Source: Flavobacteriaceae bacterium PS02336 (GTDB lineage: Bacteria > Bacteroidota > Bacteroidia > Flavobacteriales > Flavobacteriaceae). From it: 64,000 nt of DNA. The notes beneath the pieces are model-generated. The model was not told the DNA's origin. It did no database searches and worked only from the letters and a program-made list of their open reading frames with translations. The stretch lies in the NCBI GenBank assembly GCA_029960065.1, contig JASCOF010000002.1:186001-250000 (forward strand). The letters run 5' to 3'. The stretch's first letter is position 1; each line of letters opens with the position of its first letter. Both the position numbers and the translations under genes were made by a program. Shown here in pieces: positions 17,693 through 26,511 of the stretch.

Positions 17693-18085
17693 ATGTTTTT
17701 AAAAAAATACGGACTTATTCTTTACCTATATATAATAGCGGTCGCTTCTTATATAATTCATAAAGGTTTTTTTTTAATTCTCAAGATAGAAGATCAGAAT
17801 TTCTACTTTAGTTTAGAAATATTGTATCTGATCTTTTTATTTTTTTCTATATTATTATTCATAGCTCTTTTAAAGTTCAGGGAAAATAAATTTGACAGCA
17901 TCGGAATGCTATTCATGTTAGGAACTTTTATTCAAATGTTTTTGTATTACGGATTTCTCCGATTAATTTTAGCAAACAACATTCGGACTGTTGCTGTTGA
18001 AAAAAACAACTTTTTTCTAACATTTCTTCTATTTTTGTTATTTCAGACGATTTTAACTGCCCGATTATTAAATGAAAAGCCTTAA
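17693..18085 (+). CDS. DUF6168 four-helix membrane protein
   Basis: A 130-residue hydrophobic protein with four membrane helices (roughly 7-27, 40-60, 70-95, 105-125), matching the flavobacterial family DUF6168 that is regularly found between the atpZ-like gene and atpB. It is often compared with AtpI, but nothing is proven. The ATG at 17693 is chosen because a TTG at 17672 overlaps a near-consensus -7 box (CATCTTTG, 17667-17674). Confidence 0.7.
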   Translation: MFLKKYGLILYLYIIAVASYIIHKGFFLILKIEDQNFYFSLEILYLIFLFFSILLFIALLKFRENKFDSIGMLFMLGTFIQMFLYYGFLRLILANNIRTVAVEKNNFFLTFLLFLLFQTILTARLLNEKP

Positions 18086-18133
18086 AATAACAATTCTTTA
18101 AAACTAGGTTTAAAAATAATTTTTCATATCCTT

Positions 18134-18161
18134 TTGAATATTAATAAAAAATGTACCTTTG
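18134..18161 (+). promoter_or_regulatory. Promoter of the atp operon (TTG-N17-TACCTTTG)
   Basis: TTG at 18134-18136, a 17-base spacer and TACCTTTG at 18154-18161 give a full match to the Bacteroidota promoter. The leader before atpB would be about 37 bases. Confidence 0.7.
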
Positions 18162-18203
18162 CACCAAATTTTAGAAACGTAAAAAATAAGATTTTCCACA
18201 GAT

Positions 18204-19355
18204 ATGGTGATTTCAAACAAACCACTCAGATTTATTCTTGCAGCTTTAGTAGCTTGTCTTCCACTAATGAGTTTTTCAAATACTGAAAAAGACTCGACGC
18301 ATGTTCAAACTGAAGCAGCTCACGAAGCGACTTCCGCAGAGCATCATGCAGAGCCAACAGATGTTAAATCTAAGATTAAAGCATTTATTGGTCATCACGT
18401 TTTAGACTCTCATGATTTTACATTAACACAAGATGATGAGACAGGTAAATATTATGGTTTTCCACTACCAGTAATTCTTTGGGATAATGGACTGCATATT
18501 TTTTCTTCTTCTAAATTTCACCACGGTCATGAAGTAGCGGAGTCAAATGGTAACTATTATATGATTAATCATCATGATGGTAAAATTTACAGAACAGATG
18601 CAAAAGGTACAATTACCGAAGATGAGAAAACAGGTCACCCAACAAATGTTCGTCCGTTAGATTTCTCAATTACAAAAACTGTAGTTTCTATTTTTGCTGC
18701 AGCATTATTAATGTTCTGGTTATTTACAAGCTTGGCAAAATCTTATGCTAAAAATGGAGGAATTGCTTCTGGAGTTGGAAGAATTTTCGAACCATTAGTA
18801 GTTTATATTCGTGACGAAGTTGCTATTCCAAATATTGGAGAAAAGCATTATAAAAAATACATGAGTTATTTATTGACAATCTTTTTCTTTGTATTGTTTT
18901 TAAATATCTTCGGATTAACACCACTAGGAATTAATGCTACTGGTAATTTGACAATTACATTCTCTTTAGCAATCCTTACTTTCCTGATTACAAATCTTAC
19001 AGCAAATAAAAATTACTGGGGTCACATTTTTTGGATGCCGGGAGTACCAAAACCAATGAGAATTATTTTGGCTCCAATCGAATTGTTAGGTGTTTTTATC
19101 AAACCATTCTCATTAATGATTCGTTTGTATGCAAACATTTTCGCTGGTCACATCGTATTAATGAGTATTATTGGATTAATGTTTATCTTTAAAAGCTGGA
19201 TTGGAAGCAGTTTATCTTTCGGATTATCATTTGTACTTTCTATACTAGAGATTTTAGTAGCATTTTTACAAGCCTATATTTTTACAATGCTGTCTGCACT
19301 TTATTTTGGTTCAGCAGTAGAAGAGCACCACCACGAAGAAGAGGGGCACCACTAA
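18204..19355 (+). CDS. atpB: F-type ATP synthase subunit a
   Basis: Subunit a of the membrane Fo sector, forming the proton half-channels against the c-ring. 383 residues, longer than the usual 250-290 because of an N-terminal extension: a cleavable signal peptide (about 1-25) and a His/Glu-rich periplasmic stretch, typical of Bacteroidota. The essential arginine is in FSLMIRLYANIFAGH. The C-terminus ends in an unusual His-rich tail (EEHHHEEEGHH). First gene of the atpBEFHAG operon with its own promoter at 18134-18161. Confidence 0.96.
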   Translation: MVISNKPLRFILAALVACLPLMSFSNTEKDSTHVQTEAAHEATSAEHHAEPTDVKSKIKAFIGHHVLDSHDFTLTQDDETGKYYGFPLPVILWDNGLHIFSSSKFHHGHEVAESNGNYYMINHHDGKIYRTDAKGTITEDEKTGHPTNVRPLDFSITKTVVSIFAAALLMFWLFTSLAKSYAKNGGIASGVGRIFEPLVVYIRDEVAIPNIGEKHYKKYMSYLLTIFFFVLFLNIFGLTPLGINATGNLTITFSLAILTFLITNLTANKNYWGHIFWMPGVPKPMRIILAPIELLGVFIKPFSLMIRLYANIFAGHIVLMSIIGLMFIFKSWIGSSLSFGLSFVLSILEILVAFLQAYIFTMLSALYFGSAVEEHHHEEEGHH

Positions 19356-19357
19356 AA

Positions 19358-19424
19358 TTTAGATTTCAGAGTTTAGATTTCAGATTTACAGCAATCTAAA
19401 ATCTACATTCGAAAATCTAAAATC
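19358..19424. repeat. Inverted and direct TTTAGATTT repeats before atpE
   Basis: TTTAGATTTCAGA occurs twice (19358-19370 and 19372-19384), and the inverse AATCTAAAATC also twice (near 19393 and 19414), so the atpB-atpE spacer can fold into alternative AU-rich hairpins just before the atpE leader. Confidence 0.6.
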
Positions 19425-19457
19425 AAAATTGAATGTTTAATTTTTAATTTATATATT

Positions 19458-19649
19458 ATGGAAATTCCAAATATCATTGGAGCTGGATTAATCGTAATCG
19501 GAGCAGCATTAGGAATTGGTAGAATCGGTGGTTCAGCAATGGACGCTATCGCTCGTCAACCAGAAGCTTCTGGAAAAATCCAAACAGCTATGCTTATCGC
19601 TGCTGCACTTATTGAAGGTATTGGTTTCGCTGCGTTATTCGCATCTTAA
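19458..19649 (+). CDS. atpE: F-type ATP synthase subunit c
   Basis: Proteolipid of the rotating c-ring. 63 residues, slightly short. Two helices joined by the polar loop AIARQPEA. The proton-carrying carboxylate is Glu53 (AALIEGIGF). The residues around it lack the Ser/Thr-Tyr pattern of sodium-coupled rings, so a proton-driven enzyme is expected. It is flanked by hairpins on both sides (19358-19424 and 19661-19699), as fits a subunit needed in many copies. Confidence 0.97.
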   Translation: MEIPNIIGAGLIVIGAALGIGRIGGSAMDAIARQPEASGKIQTAMLIAAALIEGIGFAALFAS

Positions 19650-19660
19650 TTAAAACACAA

Positions 19661-19699
19661 AAAACAATAGTTGCAACGGTTGGTTGTAACTATTGTTTT
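19661..19699 (+). terminator. Strong hairpin with T run after atpE (attenuator or mRNA stabiliser)
   Basis: A 17-bp stem (left arm 19661-19677, right arm 19683-19699, one G-T wobble) over a 5-base loop, with TTTT ending the right arm, starts 12 bases after the atpE stop. It looks like an intrinsic terminator but lies inside the operon, so partial termination or protection of the atpE message is likely. Confidence 0.75.
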
Positions 19700-19774
19700 A
19701 AAATTAAAACATTAAAAATTGCTTTTATAAATGCAATTTAAAAAGACATAAATTAAAATTTATAATCAGATATA

Positions 19775-20275
19775 ATGGATAAGTTAATAAATCAGTTTGA
19801 GTTCGGTTTGTTCTTTTGGCAAATAGTAATATTTGTTGGATTAATACTTTTGTTGAAAAAATTTGCTTGGAAGCCAATTTTAGATGCAGTTAATGATAGA
19901 GAGCAAGGTATTAAAGATGCATTACTTTCTGCTGAAAATGCAAGACAAGAAATGCAAAATCTTCAAGCAGATAACCAAAGAATTTTGAATGAAGCTCGTG
20001 CAGAACGTGACGCAATGTTGAAAGAAGCTCGCGAAATGAAAGAGAAAATGATTACTGATTCTAAAAACGAAGCACAGGCGCAAGGTCAAAAAATGATCGA
20101 GCAAGCTAAAGCGGCTATCGAAAGCGAAAAAAATGCTGCTATGGCTGAATTGAAATCACAAGTTTCAACTTTATCATTAAGCATTGCTGAGAAATTATTG
20201 AAAGAAGAATTATCTAACAAAGAATCTCAAACTAAATTAGTAGAGAAAATGTTAGGTGACGTAAAGTTAAACTAA
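19775..20275 (+). CDS. atpF: F-type ATP synthase subunit b
   Basis: Peripheral stalk subunit linking Fo to F1. 166 residues: one N-terminal membrane helix (about 8-28, FGLFFWQIVIFVGLILLLKKF) and a long charged coiled coil rich in Ala, Glu, Lys and Gln to the C-terminus, which binds delta. Standard length. Four bases separate it from atpH. Confidence 0.96.
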   Translation: MDKLINQFEFGLFFWQIVIFVGLILLLKKFAWKPILDAVNDREQGIKDALLSAENARQEMQNLQADNQRILNEARAERDAMLKEAREMKEKMITDSKNEAQAQGQKMIEQAKAAIESEKNAAMAELKSQVSTLSLSIAEKLLKEELSNKESQTKLVEKMLGDVKLN

Positions 20276-20279
20276 TATT

Positions 20280-20813
20280 ATGGCAAGTACGAGAGCAGCA
20301 ATTCGTTATGCAAAAGCAATTCTAGACTTAGCAAACTCTAAAGGTGTTGCCGAAGCTGTAAATAACGATATGAAATCAATTGCAGCAGCAATTGAGACTA
20401 ATTCAGAATTGAGTACCTTTATTCAAAACCCAACAACAAAAGTTGAAGTTAAAGAAAGTGCTCTTTTAGAAGTTTTCGCAGATGTAAATGGTGTAACTAA
20501 AGGTTTATTTCATTTATTATTTGAAAACAAAAGATTCGAAATTCTAGATGCAATTGCAGTGGAATATAGTAAAGTATTTGATCAAAGCAACGGAATTGAA
20601 GTAGCAAAAGTTACAACAGCTATTCCGATGGATGCAGAATTAGAGGCTAAAGTTTTGGCTAAAATTGCAACTTTATCAGATAAAAAAATTACAATTGAAA
20701 ATATCGTAGATCCTTCAATTATTGGTGGATTTATTTTGAGAATAGGAGATAATCAATACAATGCTTCTGTTGCAAACAGATTACAAGTATTAAAAAGAGA
20801 GTTAAGTAATTAG
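20280..20813 (+). CDS. atpH: F-type ATP synthase subunit delta
   Basis: 177-residue OSCP/delta subunit joining the b stalk to the top of the alpha3-beta3 head. Starts with the family RAAIRYAKAILDLA helix and ends with the conserved sheet containing VDPSIIGGFILRIGDNQYNASV and a final RLQVLKREL helix. Intact and of normal length. Confidence 0.96.
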   Translation: MASTRAAIRYAKAILDLANSKGVAEAVNNDMKSIAAAIETNSELSTFIQNPTTKVEVKESALLEVFADVNGVTKGLFHLLFENKRFEILDAIAVEYSKVFDQSNGIEVAKVTTAIPMDAELEAKVLAKIATLSDKKITIENIVDPSIIGGFILRIGDNQYNASVANRLQVLKRELSN

Positions 20814-20851
20814 TTTTTATAACACAAAAAGTGTCTAAATTATAAATTAAG

Positions 20852-22429
20852 ATGGCGGAAATCAAACCTGCTGAAATTTCAGCAATATTAAGAAAGCAAG
20901 TAGAAGGTTTTGAATCTGGTGCTACGCTAGAGGAAGTAGGAACAGTACTTCAAGTTGGAGACGGTATTGCTCGTGTTTACGGGCTATCTAATGTACAATA
21001 TGGAGAGTTAGTAGAATTTGATAACGGTATGGAAGGTATCGTATTGAATCTTGAAGAGGATAATGTTGGGGTTGTACTTTTAGGACCATCAACTGGACTT
21101 AAAGAAGGATCTACTGCAAAAAGAACTCAACGTATTGCTTCTCTTAAAGTAGGTGAGCAAATGGTAGGACGTGTTGTTAACACACTTGGTTTTCCAATTG
21201 ATGGAAAAGGACCAATCGGTGGAGACTTATACGAAATGCCTTTGGAAAGAAAAGCACCTGGTGTTATCTTCCGTCAGCCAGTAACTGAGCCATTACAAAC
21301 AGGTGTAAAAGCAGTTGATGCTATGATCCCAGTTGGTCGTGGACAGCGTGAGCTTGTTATTGGTGACCGTCAAACAGGTAAATCAACTGTTTGTATCGAT
21401 ACAATCTTAAATCAAAAAGAATTTTACGATGCAGGAAAACCTGTATTCTGTATATATGTTGCAATTGGACAAAAAGCTTCAACTGTAGCAGGAATCGCTA
21501 AAATGTTAGAAGAGAAAGGTGCAATGGCTTATACAGTTATCGTTGCTGCTAATGCTTCTGATCCAGCTCCAATGCAAGTTTATGCTCCATTCGCTGGTGC
21601 TGCAATTGGTGAGTACTTTAGAGATTCTGGTCGTCCAGCTCTTATCGTTTATGATGATTTATCTAAACAAGCTGTTGCTTACCGTGAGGTTTCTCTTTTA
21701 TTAAGAAGACCACCGGGACGTGAGGCTTACCCTGGAGACGTTTTCTACTTACACTCTCGTTTATTAGAGCGTGCTTGTAAAGTAATTGCTGATGATGGTA
21801 TCGCTAAAAACATGAACGATTTACCAGATTCTATCAAATCTATCGTAAAAGGTGGTGGTTCATTAACTGCATTGCCAATTATCGAAACTCAAGCTGGTGA
21901 CGTTTCTGCATATATCCCAACAAACGTAATCTCGATTACAGATGGTCAGATTTTCCTTGATGGAGATTTGTTCAACTCTGGGGTTCGTCCTGCGATTAAC
22001 GTAGGTATCTCTGTATCTCGTGTTGGAGGTAATGCTCAAATTAAATCTATGAAGAAAGTTTCTGGAACTTTAAAATTAGATCAAGCTCAATTCCGTGAAT
22101 TAGAAGCTTTCGCTAAATTTGGTTCTGACTTAGATTCTGTTACTTTAAACGTAATTGAAAAAGGTAAAAGAAACGTTGAGATCTTGAAACAAGGTTTAAA
22201 TGATCCTTATACAGTTGAAAACCAAGTAGCAATTATCTACGCTGGTTCTAAAAACTTATTAAGAAACGTTCCTGTAGAAAAAGTAAAAGAATTTGAAGCT
22301 GATTTCTTAGCTTACTTAAACAGTAAACATAAAGATACGCTTAACGCGTTGAAAGCTGGTAAATTAGATGACACAATTACTGATGTTATCGAAAAAGCAG
22401 CAAAAGAAATTTCAGCAAAATATAACTAA
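20852..22429 (+). CDS. atpA: F-type ATP synthase subunit alpha
   Basis: 525-residue non-catalytic nucleotide-binding subunit of the F1 head. N-terminal beta barrel, P-loop GDRQTGKST near 172-180, [31 protein letters not shown]-type region near 270-298 (split here for brevity), and the C-terminal helical domain. Family arginine is present in the SVSRVGG segment. Full length. Its partner beta subunit (atpD) is not in the window, which is normal for Bacteroidota, where atpDC sits elsewhere. Confidence 0.98.
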   Translation: MAEIKPAEISAILRKQVEGFESGATLEEVGTVLQVGDGIARVYGLSNVQYGELVEFDNGMEGIVLNLEEDNVGVVLLGPSTGLKEGSTAKRTQRIASLKVGEQMVGRVVNTLGFPIDGKGPIGGDLYEMPLERKAPGVIFRQPVTEPLQTGVKAVDAMIPVGRGQRELVIGDRQTGKSTVCIDTILNQKEFYDAGKPVFCIYVAIGQKASTVAGIAKMLEEKGAMAYTVIVAANASDPAPMQVYAPFAGAAIGEYFRDSGRPALIVYDDLSKQAVAYREVSLLLRRPPGREAYPGDVFYLHSRLLERACKVIADDGIAKNMNDLPDSIKSIVKGGGSLTALPIIETQAGDVSAYIPTNVISITDGQIFLDGDLFNSGVRPAINVGISVSRVGGNAQIKSMKKVSGTLKLDQAQFRELEAFAKFGSDLDSVTLNVIEKGKRNVEILKQGLNDPYTVENQVAIIYAGSKNLLRNVPVEKVKEFEADFLAYLNSKHKDTLNALKAGKLDDTITDVIEKAAKEISAKYN

Positions 22430-22442
22430 TTAGATAATTCGT

Positions 22443-22491
22443 AAATTAGATAATTAGATAATGGTTTAACATTATTCTAATTATCTAATTT
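22443..22491. repeat. Long hairpin between atpA and atpG
   Basis: Arms 22443-22463 and 22470-22491, built of ATTAGATAATTAGA and its complement with a one-base bulge, close over a 6-base loop. No T run follows, so it is more likely an mRNA-processing or stability element than a terminator. Confidence 0.7.
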
Positions 22492-22519
22492 GCAGATTGT
22501 CACATTTTCTAATTAATAG

Positions 22520-23380
22520 ATGGCAAATTTAAAGGAAATCCGTAATAGAATTACTTCCGTTTCATCGACGATGCAGATTACATCGGCTATGAAAATGGTT
22601 TCTGCTGCAAAGCTGAAGAAAGCACAAGATGCAATCACTGCAATGCGTCCTTATGCCGAGAAATTAACGGAGTTATTGCAAGATCTATCTGCATCACTTG
22701 AAGGTGAAGTAGGAGGAGATTACACTACACAACGTGAAGTAAAAAAAGTATTGCTTGTTGCTATAACTTCTAATAGAGGTTTATGTGGCGCTTTCAATTC
22801 AAATGTTATTAAAGAGATTAAAAATCGTACAGCTTTTTACCAAGGAAAACAAGTAGATGTTTTTGCTATTGGTAAAAAAGGGAATGATGCTTTAAGCAAA
22901 ACTCATAAAGTACACGGTCATCATAATGCTATTTTTGATCATTTAACTTTTGAAAATGTTGCAGGAATCGCAGATAATCTTACAGAGAAATTTTTGTCTG
23001 GAGAATACGATAGAATTGAATTAATTTACAATCAATTTAAAAACGCGGCGACTCAAATTGTTCAAACAGAGCAGTTTTTACCGTTAGCACCTATTAAATC
23101 TGATGCAGCTGCTTCTACTGGAGATTATATTTATGAGCCTTCAAAAGAAGAAATTGTTTTGACTTTAATTCCTAAGTCATTAAAAACGCAATTGTATAAA
23201 GGTATTCGTGATTCATTTGCTTCTGAGCATGGAGCACGTATGACAGCTATGCATAAAGCAACAGATAACGCAACTGAATTAAGAAACCAATTGAAATTGA
23301 CTTATAATAAAGCGCGTCAAGCTGCTATTACAAGTGAAATTTTGGAAATTGTTGGTGGAGCAGAAGCTTTAAATGGATAA
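22520..23380 (+). CDS. atpG: F-type ATP synthase subunit gamma
   Basis: 286-residue central rotor shaft. N-terminal helix ITSVSSTMQITSAMKMVSAAKL and the C-terminal helix with ARMTAMHKATDNATELRNQL are the coiled-coil shaft, and SNRGLCGAFN marks the Rossmann-like middle. Last gene of the operon: a strong terminator follows within 25 bases and no atpD or atpC follows. Confidence 0.97.
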   Translation: MANLKEIRNRITSVSSTMQITSAMKMVSAAKLKKAQDAITAMRPYAEKLTELLQDLSASLEGEVGGDYTTQREVKKVLLVAITSNRGLCGAFNSNVIKEIKNRTAFYQGKQVDVFAIGKKGNDALSKTHKVHGHHNAIFDHLTFENVAGIADNLTEKFLSGEYDRIELIYNQFKNAATQIVQTEQFLPLAPIKSDAAASTGDYIYEPSKEEIVLTLIPKSLKTQLYKGIRDSFASEHGARMTAMHKATDNATELRNQLKLTYNKARQAAITSEILEIVGGAEALNG

Positions 23381-23400
23381 TTTATTCCAAAACATATAAT

Positions 23401-23437
23401 AAAAGAAAAGCCAGCATTTGCTGGCTTTTCTTTTATT
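23401..23437 (+). terminator. Intrinsic terminator of the atp operon
   Basis: Perfect 16-bp arms (AAAAGAAAAGCCAGCA and complement) with a 2-base loop, the right arm ending in TTTT, 20 bases after atpG. Confidence 0.9.
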
Positions 23438-23466
23438 GGAAGTTCTATTCTTTTTTAAAAATAATC

Positions 23467-23525
23467 TTTATAAAATGGTGATTCTCAAATTATATTTAAA
23501 TTGAGAATCACTACCATTTTATAAA
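23467..23525. repeat. Long hairpin with 22-base arms downstream of the atp terminator
   Basis: Left arm 23467-23488 and right arm 23501-23525 match over 22 bases with a 3-base bulge (CTA) in the right arm and a 12-base AT loop. Both ends read TTTATAAA or its complement. It is separate from the terminator and has no gene on either side to terminate, so it may be a small palindromic mobile element or the end of an unknown transcript. Confidence 0.65.
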
Positions 23526-23546
23526 AAATTGACAGATAAACTCTGC

Positions 23547-23813
23547 TGTGCTTTGTCTTTTATGGGAACAAACTAGCTTTATTAATCCCAATGCTCTGTT
23601 TTTTTAAGGGTTACAATACAGCAGAATCAATCCCTTGTGCTTTGTCTTTTATGGGAACAAACAAGCTTTATTAGTCCCAGGGCTCTGTTTTTATTAGGGT
23701 TACAATACAGCTGAATCAATCCCTTATGCTTTGTCTTTTATGGGAACAAACAAGCTTTATTAGTCCCAGTGCTTCCTTTTTTATAAGGGTTGTATCTAGC
23801 TTTCTCAATCCCT
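23547..23813. repeat. Tandem array of three 89-bp units, each two related half-units
   Basis: Three head-to-tail copies at 23547-23635, 23636-23724 and 23725-23813, period exactly 89. Copies one and two differ at about seven positions; the second half of copy three is the most diverged. Each unit consists of two half-units of 44-45 bases sharing the plan CTnTGTnTTTT, GGG, about 20 bases, CCC. So there are six GGG...CCC blocks (GGG at 23564, 23608, 23653, 23697, 23742, 23787), each able to form a small stem. 89 is not a multiple of three and no frame stays open, so it is not coding. Confidence 0.9.
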
Positions 23814-23929
23814 GTGAAACAAATTTAGGAAAAGACTGTCTAAAAAAAGTTACATAATTTTCATGTCTGATTTATATATTTCACATGTCTTTGATTTTTA
23901 ATTATATAACTCTTAACGTAAAGTTTAAT

Positions 23930-23937
23930 TATTTTTG
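23930..23937 (+). promoter_or_regulatory. -7 promoter box for the GNAT gene
   Basis: TATTTTTG fits TAnnTTTG, 22 bases before the ATG at 23960; no good -33 element. Confidence 0.4.
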
Positions 23938-23959
23938 ATTATATTTTAACTTAAAATTT

Positions 23960-24406
23960 ATGAATCTTTCTATAAAAGAACTACTTACAGTTCCAGAAAT
24001 GCTAGCTCAAATTGAAATGATTAGGCATTTATATCCTAAACTAAGCTTAGAGAAATATGAGAACTATCTTCAAGAAATGGTGCCTCATAACTATACTCAA
24101 ATTGCAATTTTTGAAAATAATAGTTGTCTCGGCTTAACAGGATGCTGGTCGGCAACAAAATTATGGACAGGTAAATACCTCGAAATAGACAATTTTGTGG
24201 TTAATCCAGAATTTCGATCTAAAGGAATAGGAAAAATGCTTACCGATTATGTAGAGAAAAAAGCAATAGAACTAAATTGCAGCAGTATCGTTCTCGATGC
24301 TTTTACTGGAAATTTTGGTGCACATCGATTTTATTATAATCAAGGTTATGCGCCAAGAGGTTTTCATTTTGTAAAAATCTTAGACGAAACAAAAATGACG
24401 GTTTAA
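23960..24406 (+). CDS. GNAT family N-acetyltransferase
   Basis: A 148-residue GCN5-related acetyltransferase using acetyl-CoA. Motif A lies at about 74-93 (LEIDNFVVNPEFRSKGIGKM), with the pyrophosphate-binding RSKGIG at 86-91, and the later GNFGAHRFYYNQGYAPRGFHF is the usual motif B with Tyr. The acceptor cannot be told. It is monocistronic, following the repeat-filled gap, and the next gene has its own -7 box. Confidence 0.88.
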   Translation: MNLSIKELLTVPEMLAQIEMIRHLYPKLSLEKYENYLQEMVPHNYTQIAIFENNSCLGLTGCWSATKLWTGKYLEIDNFVVNPEFRSKGIGKMLTDYVEKKAIELNCSSIVLDAFTGNFGAHRFYYNQGYAPRGFHFVKILDETKMTV

Positions 24407-24463
24407 AAAAAAAGAACTTTCTTTATTGCATCAACAAAAACGCCATTAAACAAAAGAAATGGT

Positions 24464-24471
24464 TATTTTTG
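24464..24471 (+). promoter_or_regulatory. -7 promoter box for the flippase gene
   Basis: TATTTTTG fits TAnnTTTG. It overlaps an ATG at 24459, so translation must begin further on; the TTG at 24501 is 30 bases downstream. Confidence 0.5.
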
Positions 24472-24500
24472 TCCTACAAACATCATTACAATTATATATT

Positions 24501-25961
24501 TTGGGATTATATAAAAATCTATTCAAGCAAACAGCAATTTACGGACTGGCTACAGTTTTACCGCGAATGCTCAGTTTTTTATTAGTGAGATTATATACAG
24601 GAATTTTGCCGACTGCCGAATATGGTGAGGTTTCAATTGTATTGTCTTGGATGGTTTTCTTTAACGTGGTGCTTTCGTACGGAATGGAAACAGCATTTTT
24701 TAGATTCTACAGTGCAGAAGACGATAAGAAAAATGTAATCGCAACTTCAACAATTTCTATTTTTTGGACTTCCATTATTTTTCTCTTCGTTGCTTTAATT
24801 TTCAGAAATACATTAGCAAATTTAGCAGATGTAGATGTTCAATATATAACATATACAGTTTGGATTTTAGTGCTAGATGCATTGGTTTTAATACCTTTTT
24901 CTAAGTTAAGAGCCAACCAGAGACCAATGGTCTATGCTGCAATTAAGATTGGAAATGTGGTCATAAACTTATTACTGAATATTTTCTTTTTGATGTATTT
25001 ACCAAAATTAGCAGAATCAAATCCAAATTCTGTTTGGGATAATTTATATGTAGAGAATTTTCAGATTGCCTATATTTTTATTGCAAACTTATTGGCAAGT
25101 TTGGCTACATTTATTGTTCTTTCGCCTAACTATCTTTCGCTTGGAAGAAAATTTGATCCAGAACTTTGGAGAAGAATGATGAAGTACGGGCTTCCTATTT
25201 TGGTGGCTGGATTAGCTTTTGCAGTCAACGAACATTTTGATAAAATCCTTTTAGGTTATTTACTTCCAGAAAATTTAGCAAAATCTGAGGTTGGAGCTTA
25301 TTCTGCCTGCTATAAATTAGGATTGTTTATGGTGCTTTTTGCAACAGCTTTTAGATTAGGAATCGAACCTTTCTTTTTCAGCCATGCTAAAAATGAAAAT
25401 GCGCCTCAGACTTATGCGGTAATTACTAAATATTTTGTAATTCTAGGTTCTCTAATTTTATTGGGAGTAATTGTATTTGCCGATGTTTTAAAATATTTGT
25501 TACTTGATAATAAATCTTATTGGGAGGCCATGAAAGTGGTGCCGCTTATTATTTTGGCCAATTTCTTTTTAGGGATTTATAATAACTTATCGGTTTGGTA
25601 TAAACTGACCGACAAAACAAAAATTGGGGCTTACATTTCTATTGTCGGAGCTATTGTTACTTTGGTTTTAAATTATCTTTTGATTCCAAAATACAGTTAT
25701 TATGGATCTGCAATTGCGACTATTTCTGCTTACGGAAGCATGATGCTTATTTCTTATATTTTAGGAAATAAATACTACCCAATTCCTTACGACATGAACA
25801 AAATTGGTGCTTATTTAGGTGTTTCAATATTATTTTCGATTATTTCTTTTTATGGATTTAGAGAAAAATATTATGTTGGAATTCCGCTTCTTTTAGCTTT
25901 TATGTATCTCGTTTACCATTTTGAAAAAGATACTATAAAAGGAATACTAAAAAGAAAATAA
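24501..25961 (+). CDS. Oligosaccharide flippase family protein (Wzx-like)
   Basis: A polytopic membrane protein of about 486 residues with 12-14 helices of the MOP/polysaccharide-export superfamily, expected to flip a lipid-linked saccharide across the inner membrane. The N-terminus [23 protein letters not shown] is the usual flavobacterial form. The TTG at 24501 is chosen because a -7 box covers the earlier ATG at 24459 and the extra 14 residues do not fit the family. It is followed by dut and a sugar nucleotidyltransferase on the same strand, a common grouping in Flavobacterium. Confidence 0.88.
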   Translation: MGLYKNLFKQTAIYGLATVLPRMLSFLLVRLYTGILPTAEYGEVSIVLSWMVFFNVVLSYGMETAFFRFYSAEDDKKNVIATSTISIFWTSIIFLFVALIFRNTLANLADVDVQYITYTVWILVLDALVLIPFSKLRANQRPMVYAAIKIGNVVINLLLNIFFLMYLPKLAESNPNSVWDNLYVENFQIAYIFIANLLASLATFIVLSPNYLSLGRKFDPELWRRMMKYGLPILVAGLAFAVNEHFDKILLGYLLPENLAKSEVGAYSACYKLGLFMVLFATAFRLGIEPFFFSHAKNENAPQTYAVITKYFVILGSLILLGVIVFADVLKYLLLDNKSYWEAMKVVPLIILANFFLGIYNNLSVWYKLTDKTKIGAYISIVGAIVTLVLNYLLIPKYSYYGSAIATISAYGSMMLISYILGNKYYPIPYDMNKIGAYLGVSILFSIISFYGFREKYYVGIPLLLAFMYLVYHFEKDTIKGILKRK

Positions 25962-25989
25962 GACACCTTTAATAATTTTATATTTAAAA

Positions 25990-26424
25990 ATGAAAATTCA
26001 AATTATCAATAAATCACAGCACGATTTACCAAATTACGAAACAATTGCTTCGGCAGGAATGGATTTACGTGCCAATATTTCAGAATCAATTACGTTAAAA
26101 CCTTTAGAGAGAGCTATTGTGAAAACAGGACTATTTATAGAGTTACCAATTGGTTACGAAGCACAGGTAAGACCTAGAAGTGGTTTAGCAGCAAAAAAAG
26201 GAGTTACAGTTTTGAATTCTCCAGGAACTATCGATGCAGATTATAGAGGAGAAATAGGAGTAATTTTAGTAAATTTATCTAATGACGATTTTATAATCGA
26301 AAATGGAGAAAGAATTGCGCAGCTGATTATTGCTAAACATGAAAGAGCCGAGTGGATCGAAGTTGAAACACTTTCTGAAACATCGAGAGGTGAAGGAGGC
26401 TTTGGAAGTACTGGAGTGAAATAA
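25990..26424 (+). CDS. dut: dUTP diphosphatase
   Basis: 144-residue trimeric dUTPase, hydrolysing dUTP to dUMP and pyrophosphate to keep uracil out of DNA. All five motifs are present in order: [17 protein letters not shown], the Tyr/Asp loop [22 protein letters not shown], and the C-terminal GEGGFGSTG. Starts 28 bases after the flippase stop. Confidence 0.97.
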   Translation: MKIQIINKSQHDLPNYETIASAGMDLRANISESITLKPLERAIVKTGLFIELPIGYEAQVRPRSGLAAKKGVTVLNSPGTIDADYRGEIGVILVNLSNDDFIIENGERIAQLIIAKHERAEWIEVETLSETSRGEGGFGSTGVK

Positions 26425-26511
26425 TTTTGTAAGCAGCAAAAATATTTAAAAAAAGAAAGACCAAACCCAATGAAGATTTTTTCAAATCTTCCCATAAAAT
26501 CAAATTAAAAA

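Noticed and set aside
18121-18203. Riboswitch or attenuator leader before atpB
   Set aside because: The predicted leader is only about 40 bases with no clear fold.
23547-23813. CRISPR-like array
   Set aside because: Repeats are contiguous with no unique spacers; the 89-bp units are plain tandem copies and no cas gene is near.
23381-23959. Place for atpD/atpC or a missed gene after atpG
   Set aside because: No open frame fits; a strong terminator follows atpG and the rest is repeats. atpDC is expected elsewhere in Bacteroidota.
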